This document shows positions 17,617 through 25,380 of a stretch of DNA of 64,000 nucleotides, one piece after another. Origin of the DNA: Flavobacterium sp. DG2-3 (GTDB lineage: Bacteria; Bacteroidota; Bacteroidia; Flavobacteriales; Flavobacteriaceae); the NCBI RefSeq assembly GCF_030730925.1, contig NZ_JAVAMB010000006.1, positions 225,903 to 289,902 of the forward strand, given 5' to 3'. Under the pieces are notes generated by a model that worked only from the letters and a program-made list of their open reading frames with translations, was not told the DNA's origin and did not search any database. Both the position numbers and the translations under genes were made by a program. Numbering within the stretch: the stretch's first letter is position 1; the number at the start of each line of letters is the position of its first letter.

Positions 17617-18811
17617 TAAAGTTAAAATATACATTGCTATTCTGGTTTTAATTCTCGGAATAACATTATTAGTAGACAAAGGACAGCCAAAACCTATTGA
17701 TTGGACTCCGACGTACTCTGTTGAGGATAAAATTCCATTTGGATTGTACGTTTTTGATCAGGAAGCTGATGGCCTTTTTAAACAAAAAGTAGAAAGAATT
17801 TCTACCCAGACGCCTTATGAATATCTGGACTCGCAATATGATGCAAGAGAAAATGTAGAAACTTATAAGATTAAAGGAACTTTCATTAATATTTCTGAGG
17901 CTGAAAACATTGACGATCAGTCGATGAAAGAAATTTTATATTTTGTCTCTCACGGAAATAATGCTTTTTTAAGCATGAAAGTGTTTCCGAAAGTGTTATT
18001 GGATTCTTTAAAAATTGAATTGAAAACCGATTTTATTCCCAATGACAGCACTTCGGCTTGGATGGCAAATAAAAACATAAGTCAAAAAAAATATACTTTT
18101 AATACAGGTCTAAGTGATTATTTTTCTAAAATTGATACTTTAAACACAAAAATTTTAGGATACCAATCTACTCGTAAAAACAAAAGGCAAGTCAATTTTA
18201 TTGAAGTTCCGTATAAAAATGGATATCTGTATTTGCACACACAGCCAGTCGCTTTTACCAATTATAATCTACTGAAAAAGAACAACTATCAGTATACTGA
18301 AAATCTAGTATCCTATATTCCAAAAGGAAATATATTTTGGTACAATAAAAGTTTTAACGACAAGCGAATTTCAAGTTCTCCGATGCGATACATTTGGAGT
18401 CAGCCCGCTTTGAAATCGGCTTGGTATTTGGGCATAATCGGAATTCTTATTTTCATGATTTTCAACGCCAAAAGAAAACAGCGCATTGTGCCAATCATAA
18501 AACCTTTGCAAAATTTAACCGTTGATTTTACTAAAACAGTTGGAAATTTATATTATCAGGAAGGCGATCATACCAATATTATTGACAAAAAGATTATTTA
18601 CTTTTTAGAAAAAATTAGAACCGATTATTTGATTGACACTGCGAAACTAGATGACGATTTTATAACCAAATTGCACTATAAAACAGGAAAAGACAAAAAA
18701 GACATTCAAGATTTGGTACAATTAATTAATGACCACCGAAATAGTTATCACGGAAGTCTGGAAGAAGATCTTCTTAGAATAAATACAGCAATAGAAAAGA
18801 TTTTAAATTAA
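17609..18811 (+). CDS. DUF4350 domain-containing membrane protein
   Basis: This 400-aa protein has an N-terminal membrane anchor (about 5-23), a periplasmic region and a second helix (about 273-290, WYLGIIGILIFMIFNAKRKQ). The N-terminal YSVEDKIPFGLYVFDQEADG and the segment FINISEAENIDDQSMKEIL correspond to DUF4350, a Rossmann-like domain of unknown function that often accompanies MoxR ATPases. The C-terminal 100 residues are cytoplasmic, charged and helical, and could contact the ATPase. It overlaps the DUF4129 gene by eight bases and is followed by a 106-base spacer carrying a palindrome. Confidence 0.82.
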   Translation: MDNKVKIYIAILVLILGITLLVDKGQPKPIDWTPTYSVEDKIPFGLYVFDQEADGLFKQKVERISTQTPYEYLDSQYDARENVETYKIKGTFINISEAENIDDQSMKEILYFVSHGNNAFLSMKVFPKVLLDSLKIELKTDFIPNDSTSAWMANKNISQKKYTFNTGLSDYFSKIDTLNTKILGYQSTRKNKRQVNFIEVPYKNGYLYLHTQPVAFTNYNLLKKNNYQYTENLVSYIPKGNIFWYNKSFNDKRISSSPMRYIWSQPALKSAWYLGIIGILIFMIFNAKRKQRIVPIIKPLQNLTVDFTKTVGNLYYQEGDHTNIIDKKIIYFLEKIRTDYLIDTAKLDDDFITKLHYKTGKDKKDIQDLVQLINDHRNSYHGSLEEDLLRINTAIEKILN

Positions 18812-18821
18812 CTAAAAATAG

Positions 18822-18893
18822 TTGCCACAGATTAAAAAGATTCGCACAGATTAACTAAAAAAATCTTTTTTAATCCTTAAAATCAGTGGCAAA
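18822..18893. repeat. GCCACAGATT inverted repeat between DUF4350 and moxR
   Basis: The arm TTGCCACAGATTAAAAAGAT (18822-18841) is imperfectly mirrored by AATCTTTTTTAAT and ATCAGTGGCAA (about 18862-18892). The layout resembles the CCACGAATT elements at 13345 and 24151. It lies inside the MoxR cluster and could attenuate transcription into moxR. Confidence 0.6.
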
Positions 18894-18917
18894 AAGAAAA
18901 TAAAAACAGACCAAATT

Positions 18918-19931
18918 ATGGACGACATCAATACAACATCAAACGAAATCACAAATGAAAATGTGAATTTTGAAACGAGAATTAACCTTACTCCTCTTTT
19001 AGAGCATGTAAATACGATTAAAAAAGAGATCGAAACAGTAATTGTAGGACAGCACAAAATGGTAGATCAGCTTTTGGTTGCCATTTTATCAAACGGTCAT
19101 GTTCTTTTGGAAGGTGTTCCTGGAGTTGCCAAAACCATTACGGCTAAATTATTGGCCAAAACTCTAAATATCGGTTTCAGCAGAATTCAGTTTACGCCAG
19201 ATTTAATGCCTTCTGATATTTTAGGAACTTCTATTTTCAATTTGAAAAACTCAGAATTTGAATTCAAAAAAGGTCCGATTTTCTCGAATCTGATTTTAAT
19301 TGACGAAATCAACCGTGCTCCTGCAAAAACACAAGCCGCGCTTTTTGAAGTAATGGAAGAACGCCAAATTACAATTGATGGTTCTGCGTACCAATTAGAA
19401 GCGCCATTTTTGGTTATTGCCACTCAGAATCCTGTAGAACAAGAAGGAACTTATCGCTTGCCTGAAGCGCAATTGGACCGTTTTCTTTTTAAAATTACAA
19501 TCGATTATCCAAAGTTGGATGAAGAGATTTTAATCATTCAAAGAGAACATTCTTTGCAAGATCACGGAAAATTAGATGCTATAAAAACCATTCTTTCTGC
19601 TGAAGAAATCAAAGAATATCAAGGTTTGGTAAAACAAATTAGAATAGAACAAAATCTTTTGGAATACATTGCGAGAATCGTTGTAAATACACGCGAAAAT
19701 GCCTTTTTATATCTAGGAGCTTCGCCTCGTGCTTCAATCGCTATTCTAAATGCTTCTAAAGGTTTTGCAGCCATTCGCGGACGTGATTTCGTAACTCCAG
19801 AAGATATAAAAGAAGCTGCAATTCCGGTTTTACAGCACCGTGTAATTGTTGCGCCAGAACGCGAAATGGAAGGTTTGACAAGTTCTGAAATCATTAAACA
19901 AATTATTGAAACAGTAGAGATTCCGAGATAG
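18918..19931 (+). CDS. MoxR family AAA+ ATPase
   Basis: The 337-aa protein is a complete MoxR ATPase. Walker A is GVPGVAKT (66-73), Walker B is LILIDEINR (125-133), sensor 1 is in ATQNP (168-172), and LPEAQLDRF (181-189) follows with the usual arginine. MoxR proteins act as chaperone-like motors on proteins with von Willebrand A-type or DUF58 domains, and the DUF58 partner follows at 20246. The gene uses the ATG at 18918. Together with the membrane proteins upstream it forms the conserved cluster whose biochemical task in Bacteroidota is not settled. Confidence 0.93.
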   Translation: MDDINTTSNEITNENVNFETRINLTPLLEHVNTIKKEIETVIVGQHKMVDQLLVAILSNGHVLLEGVPGVAKTITAKLLAKTLNIGFSRIQFTPDLMPSDILGTSIFNLKNSEFEFKKGPIFSNLILIDEINRAPAKTQAALFEVMEERQITIDGSAYQLEAPFLVIATQNPVEQEGTYRLPEAQLDRFLFKITIDYPKLDEEILIIQREHSLQDHGKLDAIKTILSAEEIKEYQGLVKQIRIEQNLLEYIARIVVNTRENAFLYLGASPRASIAILNASKGFAAIRGRDFVTPEDIKEAAIPVLQHRVIVAPEREMEGLTSSEIIKQIIETVEIPR

Positions 19932-20245
19932 TTAAAACTCCTGCAAGGTTTCCAAAACCTTGTAGGTGTATTTCTTAACAACAGAACAACTAATACCTAC
20001 AAGGTTTTAAAAACCTTGCAGGAAACGTGAAACCTGAAATTTGCAAACAAGTTTTGTCCCCCTGAACGAAGTCGAAGGGCACAAAGGGCTTCGACTCCGC
20101 TCAGCCTGACAAAAAAGAGTACAGCTTGAAAATGAAAGATAAAACTCTGTAAAAAACATTTGTCTCCCTGAGCGAAGTCGAAGGGCAAACTTGAAACCTG
20201 ACCCGAGGCTGAAAGCCGAACGGACGAAGTAAACAAAAAAATAAA
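19932..20245. repeat. Repeat-rich spacer between moxR and the DUF58 gene
   Basis: The 314-base spacer holds two 27-bp palindromic units with CAAGGTTT-AAACCTTG arms at 19940-19966 and 19996-20022, in opposite orientation. It also holds three copies of the CTGAGCGAAGTCGAAGGG word (about 20063-20080, inverted at about 20086-20103, and about 20164-20181). No gene was found. The palindromes could act as terminators or attenuators between two genes that are otherwise neighbours in one cluster. Confidence 0.75.
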
Positions 20246-21577
20246 GTGAAATTCATAAAAAGTCTATATCTGAACAATTTCTTTTTCTATGTGCTCATCG
20301 GCATTATAGGATTGTTTGTCTGCGCCTTTATTTTTCCGAATATGTACAATGCAGTTTGGCTGTTGGTTTTAGGTTTAGTTACTTTTTTGGGACTTGATAT
20401 TTTACTTTTGTATCTAGCGCGAACAGGACTCGAAGCAGAAAGAATTACTCCCGAAAAGTTATCAAACGGAGATTTGAATCCTATAAAAATCAATCTAAAA
20501 AACCATTATACTTTTACAATTTCGGTTAAAATTATTGACGAAATTCCGTTTCAATTTCAAGTTCGTAATTTCAAAATTGTAAAAACGATAAAGGCAGCTT
20601 CACAAAAAGAAATTGGTTACGATCTTCGCCCAACAGAACGTGGAGAATATCATTTTGGAGCTTTAAATATTTATGTTTCTTCGCCTTTAAGATTAATTTC
20701 GAGAAGATTTTCTTTTGATAATGATCAAATGGTGCCTACTTATCCGTCTTACATTCAATTAAGAAAATACGATTTGATTGCTTTTTCAAATAATCTCTTT
20801 CAATACGGAATCAAAAAAATACGCCGAATTGGACATACCATGGAGTTTGAGCAGATTAAAGAATATGTTCAAGGCGACGATTTGCGAACGCTGAACTGGA
20901 AAGCAACAGCAAAGAGAAATTCTTTAATGGTCAATCAGTTTCAGGACGAAAAATCACAATCGGTTTATATGGCAATCGACAAAGGCCGCGTCATGCAAAT
21001 GCCTTTTGACGGATTAAGTTTATTGGATTATGCTATTAATTCGGCTTTGGTTTTGTCGAATGTCATTCTGAAAAAACAAGACAAAGCTGGTCTTTTTTCT
21101 TTTTCTAAAAAGGTAGAAAACCGCGTTTTTGCCGAAAGAAGAGGTTCGCAAATGCAGAAAATCTTAGAATCGCTTTATAATGTAAAAACAGATTTCTTTG
21201 AAAGCGATTACAGTAGATTGTATGTTGATATTAAAAAAAACATCAATCAAAGAAGTCTAATTATTCTATACACCAACTTTGAAACCATGGATGGTTTAAA
21301 TCGCCAATTGCCTTATTTAAAAGGAATTGCCAAAAGCCATTTATTAGTTGTCGTTTTCTTTAGCAATACAGAATTAAACAGCATTATCAATAAAAAAACA
21401 ACTACTATTCAAGAAGTTTACGACAAAGTGATTGCCGAGAAATTCATGTTTGAAAAACGATTAATCGTAAACGAATTGAAAAAATACGGAATACATTCTG
21501 TTTTAACCCAACCTGAGAATCTGACTTTGGACGCAATTAATAAATATTTGGAGATTAAGTCTAGGGGTATTTTGTAA
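20246..21577 (+). CDS. DUF58 domain-containing protein, GTG start
   Basis: The 443-aa protein has two N-terminal transmembrane helices (about 11-30 and 35-57), a beta-rich middle, and the DUF58 hallmark EFEQIKEYVQGDDLRTLNWK starting near 201. The following strand is YMAIDKGRVM (241-250). In most DUF58/vWA-like proteins this is a D-x-S-x-S metal site, but here the serines are missing. The reading frame starts at GTG 20246, with no better in-frame ATG until well inside the helix region. It is the presumed client or partner of the MoxR ATPase upstream. Confidence 0.87.
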   Translation: MKFIKSLYLNNFFFYVLIGIIGLFVCAFIFPNMYNAVWLLVLGLVTFLGLDILLLYLARTGLEAERITPEKLSNGDLNPIKINLKNHYTFTISVKIIDEIPFQFQVRNFKIVKTIKAASQKEIGYDLRPTERGEYHFGALNIYVSSPLRLISRRFSFDNDQMVPTYPSYIQLRKYDLIAFSNNLFQYGIKKIRRIGHTMEFEQIKEYVQGDDLRTLNWKATAKRNSLMVNQFQDEKSQSVYMAIDKGRVMQMPFDGLSLLDYAINSALVLSNVILKKQDKAGLFSFSKKVENRVFAERRGSQMQKILESLYNVKTDFFESDYSRLYVDIKKNINQRSLIILYTNFETMDGLNRQLPYLKGIAKSHLLVVVFFSNTELNSIINKKTTTIQEVYDKVIAEKFMFEKRLIVNELKKYGIHSVLTQPENLTLDAINKYLEIKSRGIL

Positions 21578-21623
21578 GAATTATTCCTTATATTGCAAAC
21601 CGATACTAAATAGTAATAAGTTT

Positions 21624-22991
21624 ATGAAATCAGTAATTGCTTTTGTTTTTCTTTTTTTCTCCATTTCTAATTTTGGACAAATTTCAAATACTTTAACTCC
21701 AAGCGATAAGGTTTACGGACTTTCAAAGTTCTGGCAGGAAGTAAATTATAACTTTGTTTATTTGGACAAAGTAGACAGACAAATGTGGGATAACCGATAT
21801 AAGGAATTAATCTCAGTTGTGCAAAATACGAAAAACGATTACGAATATTATCGTGAACTTCAAAAGTTTTGTGCGCTTTTAAAGGATGGTCATACAAACA
21901 TCTTTATCCCAAAAGGCATTGTTGAACAAATGACTACAATGTTTGGAGATTACAGGTTTTTTGTAAAAAATGTTCAAGGTAAGGCAATTATAATTCGAAC
22001 AAATTTGAGCAAAAAAGAAGAAATCCCTGTTGGAAGTGAAATCATAGAAGTTAATGGAAAGCCAACCCAGCAATTTATTGACGAAAATGTGGCTCCTTAT
22101 AAATCTTCTTCAACTGATTATGTTTTGCAAGATTGGAGTATTTCTAATTTGCTAGGGGGTTTGGAAGGAGACACATATAAAGTCAAAATAAAAAAGCCTA
22201 ATAAAAAAATAATAGAACTGACATTAACACACAGAACTACAGTAGAAAAAGAAGTATTTCCCCCTTTTGAAGCTGATCGAAAAATTTTAGATTTTAAATG
22301 GATGAATAAGGAAACGGCTTATGTTGCTTTAAACTCATTTAGCGATGAAAAAATCGATAGTTTGTTTGTAGAAAAACTTCCAGAATTATATAAAGCAAAA
22401 TCTTTAATAATTGACTTACGTTACAATGGAGGAGGAAACACCAATATTGGAACTGCAATATTGCAGTATTTAACAAACGATACTATTCTTTACGGTGCAA
22501 AGTCGAAAAGCCGTTCTCACATCCCTACTTATAAAGCTTGGGGGAAATTTGTTAACGAAAAAGATACCATAAACAACTCATGGGCAAAAAAAGCTTATTT
22601 ATCTTATCATGATGAATATTTCTATGATTTTGATTATACACCCGATACCATTCATCTAAAAGCAAAACGTATTGTTGTACCAACGGTGCTTTTGTTAGGA
22701 CATATTACAGCTTCGGCCGCTGAAGATTTTTTAATTTATGCAGATAAGCAAAAACATATGGTGAAAATAGGCGAAAAAACGTTTGGAAGTACGGGACAGC
22801 CGCTTTTATTTGATTTACCAGGCGGTGGATCTGCCAGAATCTGTACAAAAAAAGATACTTATCCTGACGGAAGAGAATTTGTGGGTTACGGAATAAAACC
22901 CGACATAGAGATTGTTCCAACGCTTAACGATTACTTAAAGAATAAAGATGTAGTGCTCGAGGAAGCAATGAAATATTTAAAAAAGAAATAA
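21624..22991 (+). CDS. S41 family C-terminal-processing-type peptidase
   Basis: The 455-aa exported protein has a signal peptide (MKSVIAFVFLFFSISNFGQ). An N-terminal helical part contains a GHTNIF segment, a PDZ-like stretch follows (GSEIIEVNGKPTQQFI), and then the S41 core. The core shows LIIDLRYNGGG and VLLLGHITASAAEDFL, with S364 as the expected nucleophile. S41 enzymes are serine peptidases acting in the periplasm or at the surface. It is preceded by 46 bases after the DUF58 gene and could be read through from it. A second S41 gene lies at 31775. Confidence 0.88.
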   Translation: MKSVIAFVFLFFSISNFGQISNTLTPSDKVYGLSKFWQEVNYNFVYLDKVDRQMWDNRYKELISVVQNTKNDYEYYRELQKFCALLKDGHTNIFIPKGIVEQMTTMFGDYRFFVKNVQGKAIIIRTNLSKKEEIPVGSEIIEVNGKPTQQFIDENVAPYKSSSTDYVLQDWSISNLLGGLEGDTYKVKIKKPNKKIIELTLTHRTTVEKEVFPPFEADRKILDFKWMNKETAYVALNSFSDEKIDSLFVEKLPELYKAKSLIIDLRYNGGGNTNIGTAILQYLTNDTILYGAKSKSRSHIPTYKAWGKFVNEKDTINNSWAKKAYLSYHDEYFYDFDYTPDTIHLKAKRIVVPTVLLLGHITASAAEDFLIYADKQKHMVKIGEKTFGSTGQPLLFDLPGGGSARICTKKDTYPDGREFVGYGIKPDIEIVPTLNDYLKNKDVVLEEAMKYLKKK

Positions 22992-23061
22992 CGTTTATAA
23001 TTAGTTTTTCGATTAAACTCGAATTATCATTGTTTTTAAATTCCATTTAAAAAGACACAAA

Positions 23062-24147
23062 ATGAAGAAACTATTTTTAGCAACATTAATTTTAATCAGT
23101 TCTTTTGCAATTGGTCAAAAAACAGAAAACATCATTATCATCACAACAGATGGTTTTAGATGGCAAGAAGTTTTTAAAGGAATGGATCCTGCAATTGCCA
23201 ATGATAAAAAATTCAATCAGGGAGATAGCACTTATATTTATAAAAAATACAGCGGTCCAGATAGCAAAGAATCGCGAAAAAAAATAATGCCTTTTTTCTG
23301 GTCTGAAATTGCTACAAAAGGTCAAATCTATGGAAATAGAGATTTAGGAAATAAAGTAGACGTTGCCAATCCGTATTGGTTTAGTTATCCTGGATATAGC
23401 GAAATCATGACTGGAAATGTCGATTTAAAAGTCAATTCAAATGGTTACAAAGCCAATCCGAATGTCAATGTTTTAGAGTTTTTAAATCAGCAGTCTAAAC
23501 TAAAAGGAAAAGTTGCCGCTTTTGGCGCATGGGATGCTTTTGACAGAATTTTAAATGAAGAAAGAAGTGGTTTTCCTGTAATTTCTGCCTTTGATAAAGT
23601 GGGCGGAAATAAACCAAATTCAACGCAAAAACTACTTAACGAAATGCGTGACAACTCGTATAAGCCTTTTCATCAAGACGAATGTTTAGATGTTTTTACA
23701 CATTATCAGGCATTAGACGAATTAAAAACGAAAAAGCCAAAAGTCCTTTACATCGCATACGGCGAAACCGACGAATGGGCGCATCACGCGCAATATCGCT
23801 CGTATTTGGACGCAGCAAATCAAGTAGACAAATGGATTCAGGAAATCTGGAATTTTGTTCAAAATGATCCGCAGTACAAAAACAAAACAACCTTATTTAT
23901 AACGGTAGATCACGGCCGTGGCGACAAAGTAAAATCGCAATGGACAGATCACGGCTCTGATGTTGCTGGCGCTTCTGAAATTTGGTTTGCCGCAATGGGA
24001 CCAGAAATTGCTCCAAAAGGCGAAATCAAAACCAATTCTCAGATCTACCAAAAACAATTCGCGCAAACGATAGCAAAATTTCTAGGCTACACTTTCAAAA
24101 CAGATCATCCTGTTGAGGAAGTAGTAAAAGCAGTTTTTGAAAAATAG
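23062..24147 (+). CDS. Alkaline-phosphatase-superfamily hydrolase, exported
   Basis: The 361-aa protein has a signal peptide (MKKLFLATLILISSFAIG). It shows metal-site motifs of the alkaline phosphatase/phosphodiesterase superfamily: IIITTDGFRW at the N-terminus (Asp30), YGETDEWAHHAQY in the middle and FITVDHGRGD towards the end. SYPGYSEIMTG is at the position that usually holds the nucleophile Thr or Ser. Members hydrolyse phosphate mono- or diesters in the periplasm; the substrate is unknown. It is a single gene, followed by a perfect 23-bp inverted repeat. Confidence 0.85.
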   Translation: MKKLFLATLILISSFAIGQKTENIIIITTDGFRWQEVFKGMDPAIANDKKFNQGDSTYIYKKYSGPDSKESRKKIMPFFWSEIATKGQIYGNRDLGNKVDVANPYWFSYPGYSEIMTGNVDLKVNSNGYKANPNVNVLEFLNQQSKLKGKVAAFGAWDAFDRILNEERSGFPVISAFDKVGGNKPNSTQKLLNEMRDNSYKPFHQDECLDVFTHYQALDELKTKKPKVLYIAYGETDEWAHHAQYRSYLDAANQVDKWIQEIWNFVQNDPQYKNKTTLFITVDHGRGDKVKSQWTDHGSDVAGASEIWFAAMGPEIAPKGEIKTNSQIYQKQFAQTIAKFLGYTFKTDHPVEEVVKAVFEK

Positions 24148-24150
24148 TTT

Positions 24151-24239
24151 TTTAGCCACGAATTACACGAATTTTCACGAATTTTAAATTTTCAATTCTA
24201 TTGGAAAAATTAGTGCAATTCGTGTAATTCGTGGCTAAA
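24151..24239. repeat. GCCACGAATT palindrome, perfect 23-bp arms
   Basis: Bases 24151-24173 and 24217-24239 are perfect reverse complements over 23 bp (each containing GCCACGAATTACACGAATT or its complement), separated by 43 bases. It directly follows the stop of the phosphatase gene. The same element is seen in a shorter form at 13345-13401. Confidence 0.8.
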
Positions 24240-24258
24240 CAAATAATCCACTCCTAAA

Positions 24259-24285
24259 CCTACAAGGTTTTAAAAACCTTGCAGG
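24259..24285. repeat. Palindromic 27-mer (CAAGGTTT type)
   Basis: This 27-base unit has arms CAAGGTTT and AAACCTTG and is identical base for base to the one at 19996-20022. It lies between the phosphatase and methyltransferase genes. Confidence 0.8.
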
Positions 24286-24336
24286 AAGAAAAAAACTCTG
24301 TACCTTTGCCTCTTTGCAACTTTGAGCCTTAAAAAA

Positions 24337-25125
24337 ATGAAACAAATCACTTCAATTCAAAATCCGTTTATCAAATCTTTGGTTTTACTTCAAGAAAAAT
24401 CCAAAGCCAGAAAACAAACCGGAACATTTTTGATTGAAGGTTTACGCGAAATTTCATTAGCCATAAAAGGCGGTTACGAAATCGAAACGGTTTTATTTTT
24501 ACCCGATTTGGTTTCTGAATCTGAAATCAATAAACTGATTCAAAATCCGTTTCAACTTATCGAAATCAATAAAGAAGTTTACCAAAAACTAGCTTATCGC
24601 GATACTACAGAAGGAATTCTAGCTGTTGCAAAAAGCAAATCTTTAAAATTATCAGATTTAAAATTATCTGATAATCCGTTAATTTTGGTTGTTGAATCTC
24701 TTGAAAAACCAGGCAATATCGGCGCTGTCTTGCGTACCGCAGATGCCGCCAAATTGGACGCTGTTTTAATCGCCAATCCAAAAAGCGACTTATACAATCC
24801 GAATATAGTGCGTTCTAGCGTTGGTTGTTTGTTTACCAACCAAATTGCGACGGGAACATCCTCAGAAATTATTTCATTTTTAAAAGAAAAAAAAATCAAT
24901 TTCTACAGCGCGACTTTACAAAACTCAACTTCTTATCACACACAGAACTTTACTACTCCAACAGCTTTAGTTGTGGGTACAGAAGCAACAGGCTTAACGC
25001 AAGAATGGCGTGATGCCGCAACTCAAAATATCATTATTCCAATGCAGGGCGAAATCGACAGCATGAACGTTTCTGTTGCCGCGGCAATTTTGATTTTTGA
25101 AGCGAAAAGGCAGAGAGGGTTCTAA
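24337..25125 (+). CDS. SpoU/TrmH-family 2'-O-ribose RNA methyltransferase
   Basis: The 262-aa protein has a substrate-binding N-terminal domain (ITSIQNPFIKSLVLLQ, TFLIEGLREI). A SPOUT methyltransferase domain follows with motif 1 EKPGNIGAVLRTADA, motif 2 VVGTEATGLTQEW and motif 3 DSMNVSVAAAILIFEA. It methylates ribose in rRNA or tRNA using S-adenosylmethionine; the exact site is not predictable. The ATG at 24337 is preferred over an in-frame TTG 15 bases upstream, because that TTG lies in a CTTTGCAACTTTG repeat word common in spacers of this genome. Confidence 0.92.
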   Translation: MKQITSIQNPFIKSLVLLQEKSKARKQTGTFLIEGLREISLAIKGGYEIETVLFLPDLVSESEINKLIQNPFQLIEINKEVYQKLAYRDTTEGILAVAKSKSLKLSDLKLSDNPLILVVESLEKPGNIGAVLRTADAAKLDAVLIANPKSDLYNPNIVRSSVGCLFTNQIATGTSSEIISFLKEKKINFYSATLQNSTSYHTQNFTTPTALVVGTEATGLTQEWRDAATQNIIIPMQGEIDSMNVSVAAAILIFEAKRQRGF

Positions 25126-25380
25126 TGTAGAGTGACAAAGTTTCAAAGTCACAAAGCGGCAAAGATTTTCCGTAGAGACGCACCGCAGTGCGTCTAACAT
25201 ACTGATTGGTTTTAAGGTTTCTAAAGTAAAAAGTTGCACCTTTAAATTTGTCAGACTGAGCGAAGTCGAAGTCACATTCCTATAGGAAAAAATCTAAAAT
25301 CTGTAATCAAAAATCTACAATCCCAACCCCTTGCGTATATGGCAACAAATTTCTATATTTAGTACTTGAACTATGCCGTT
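25126..25380. repeat. Mosaic of dispersed repeat words upstream of rel
   Basis: This 255-base spacer joins four repeat families: the GACAAAGTTTCAAAGTCAC word (about 25132-25150), the GTAGAGACGCAC palindrome (25172-25196), the CTGAGCGAAGTCGAAG word (about 25256-25271), and AATCTAAAATC-type words (about 25289-25320). No gene was found in it. A near-consensus box TATATTTA lies at about 25353-25360. Confidence 0.7.
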
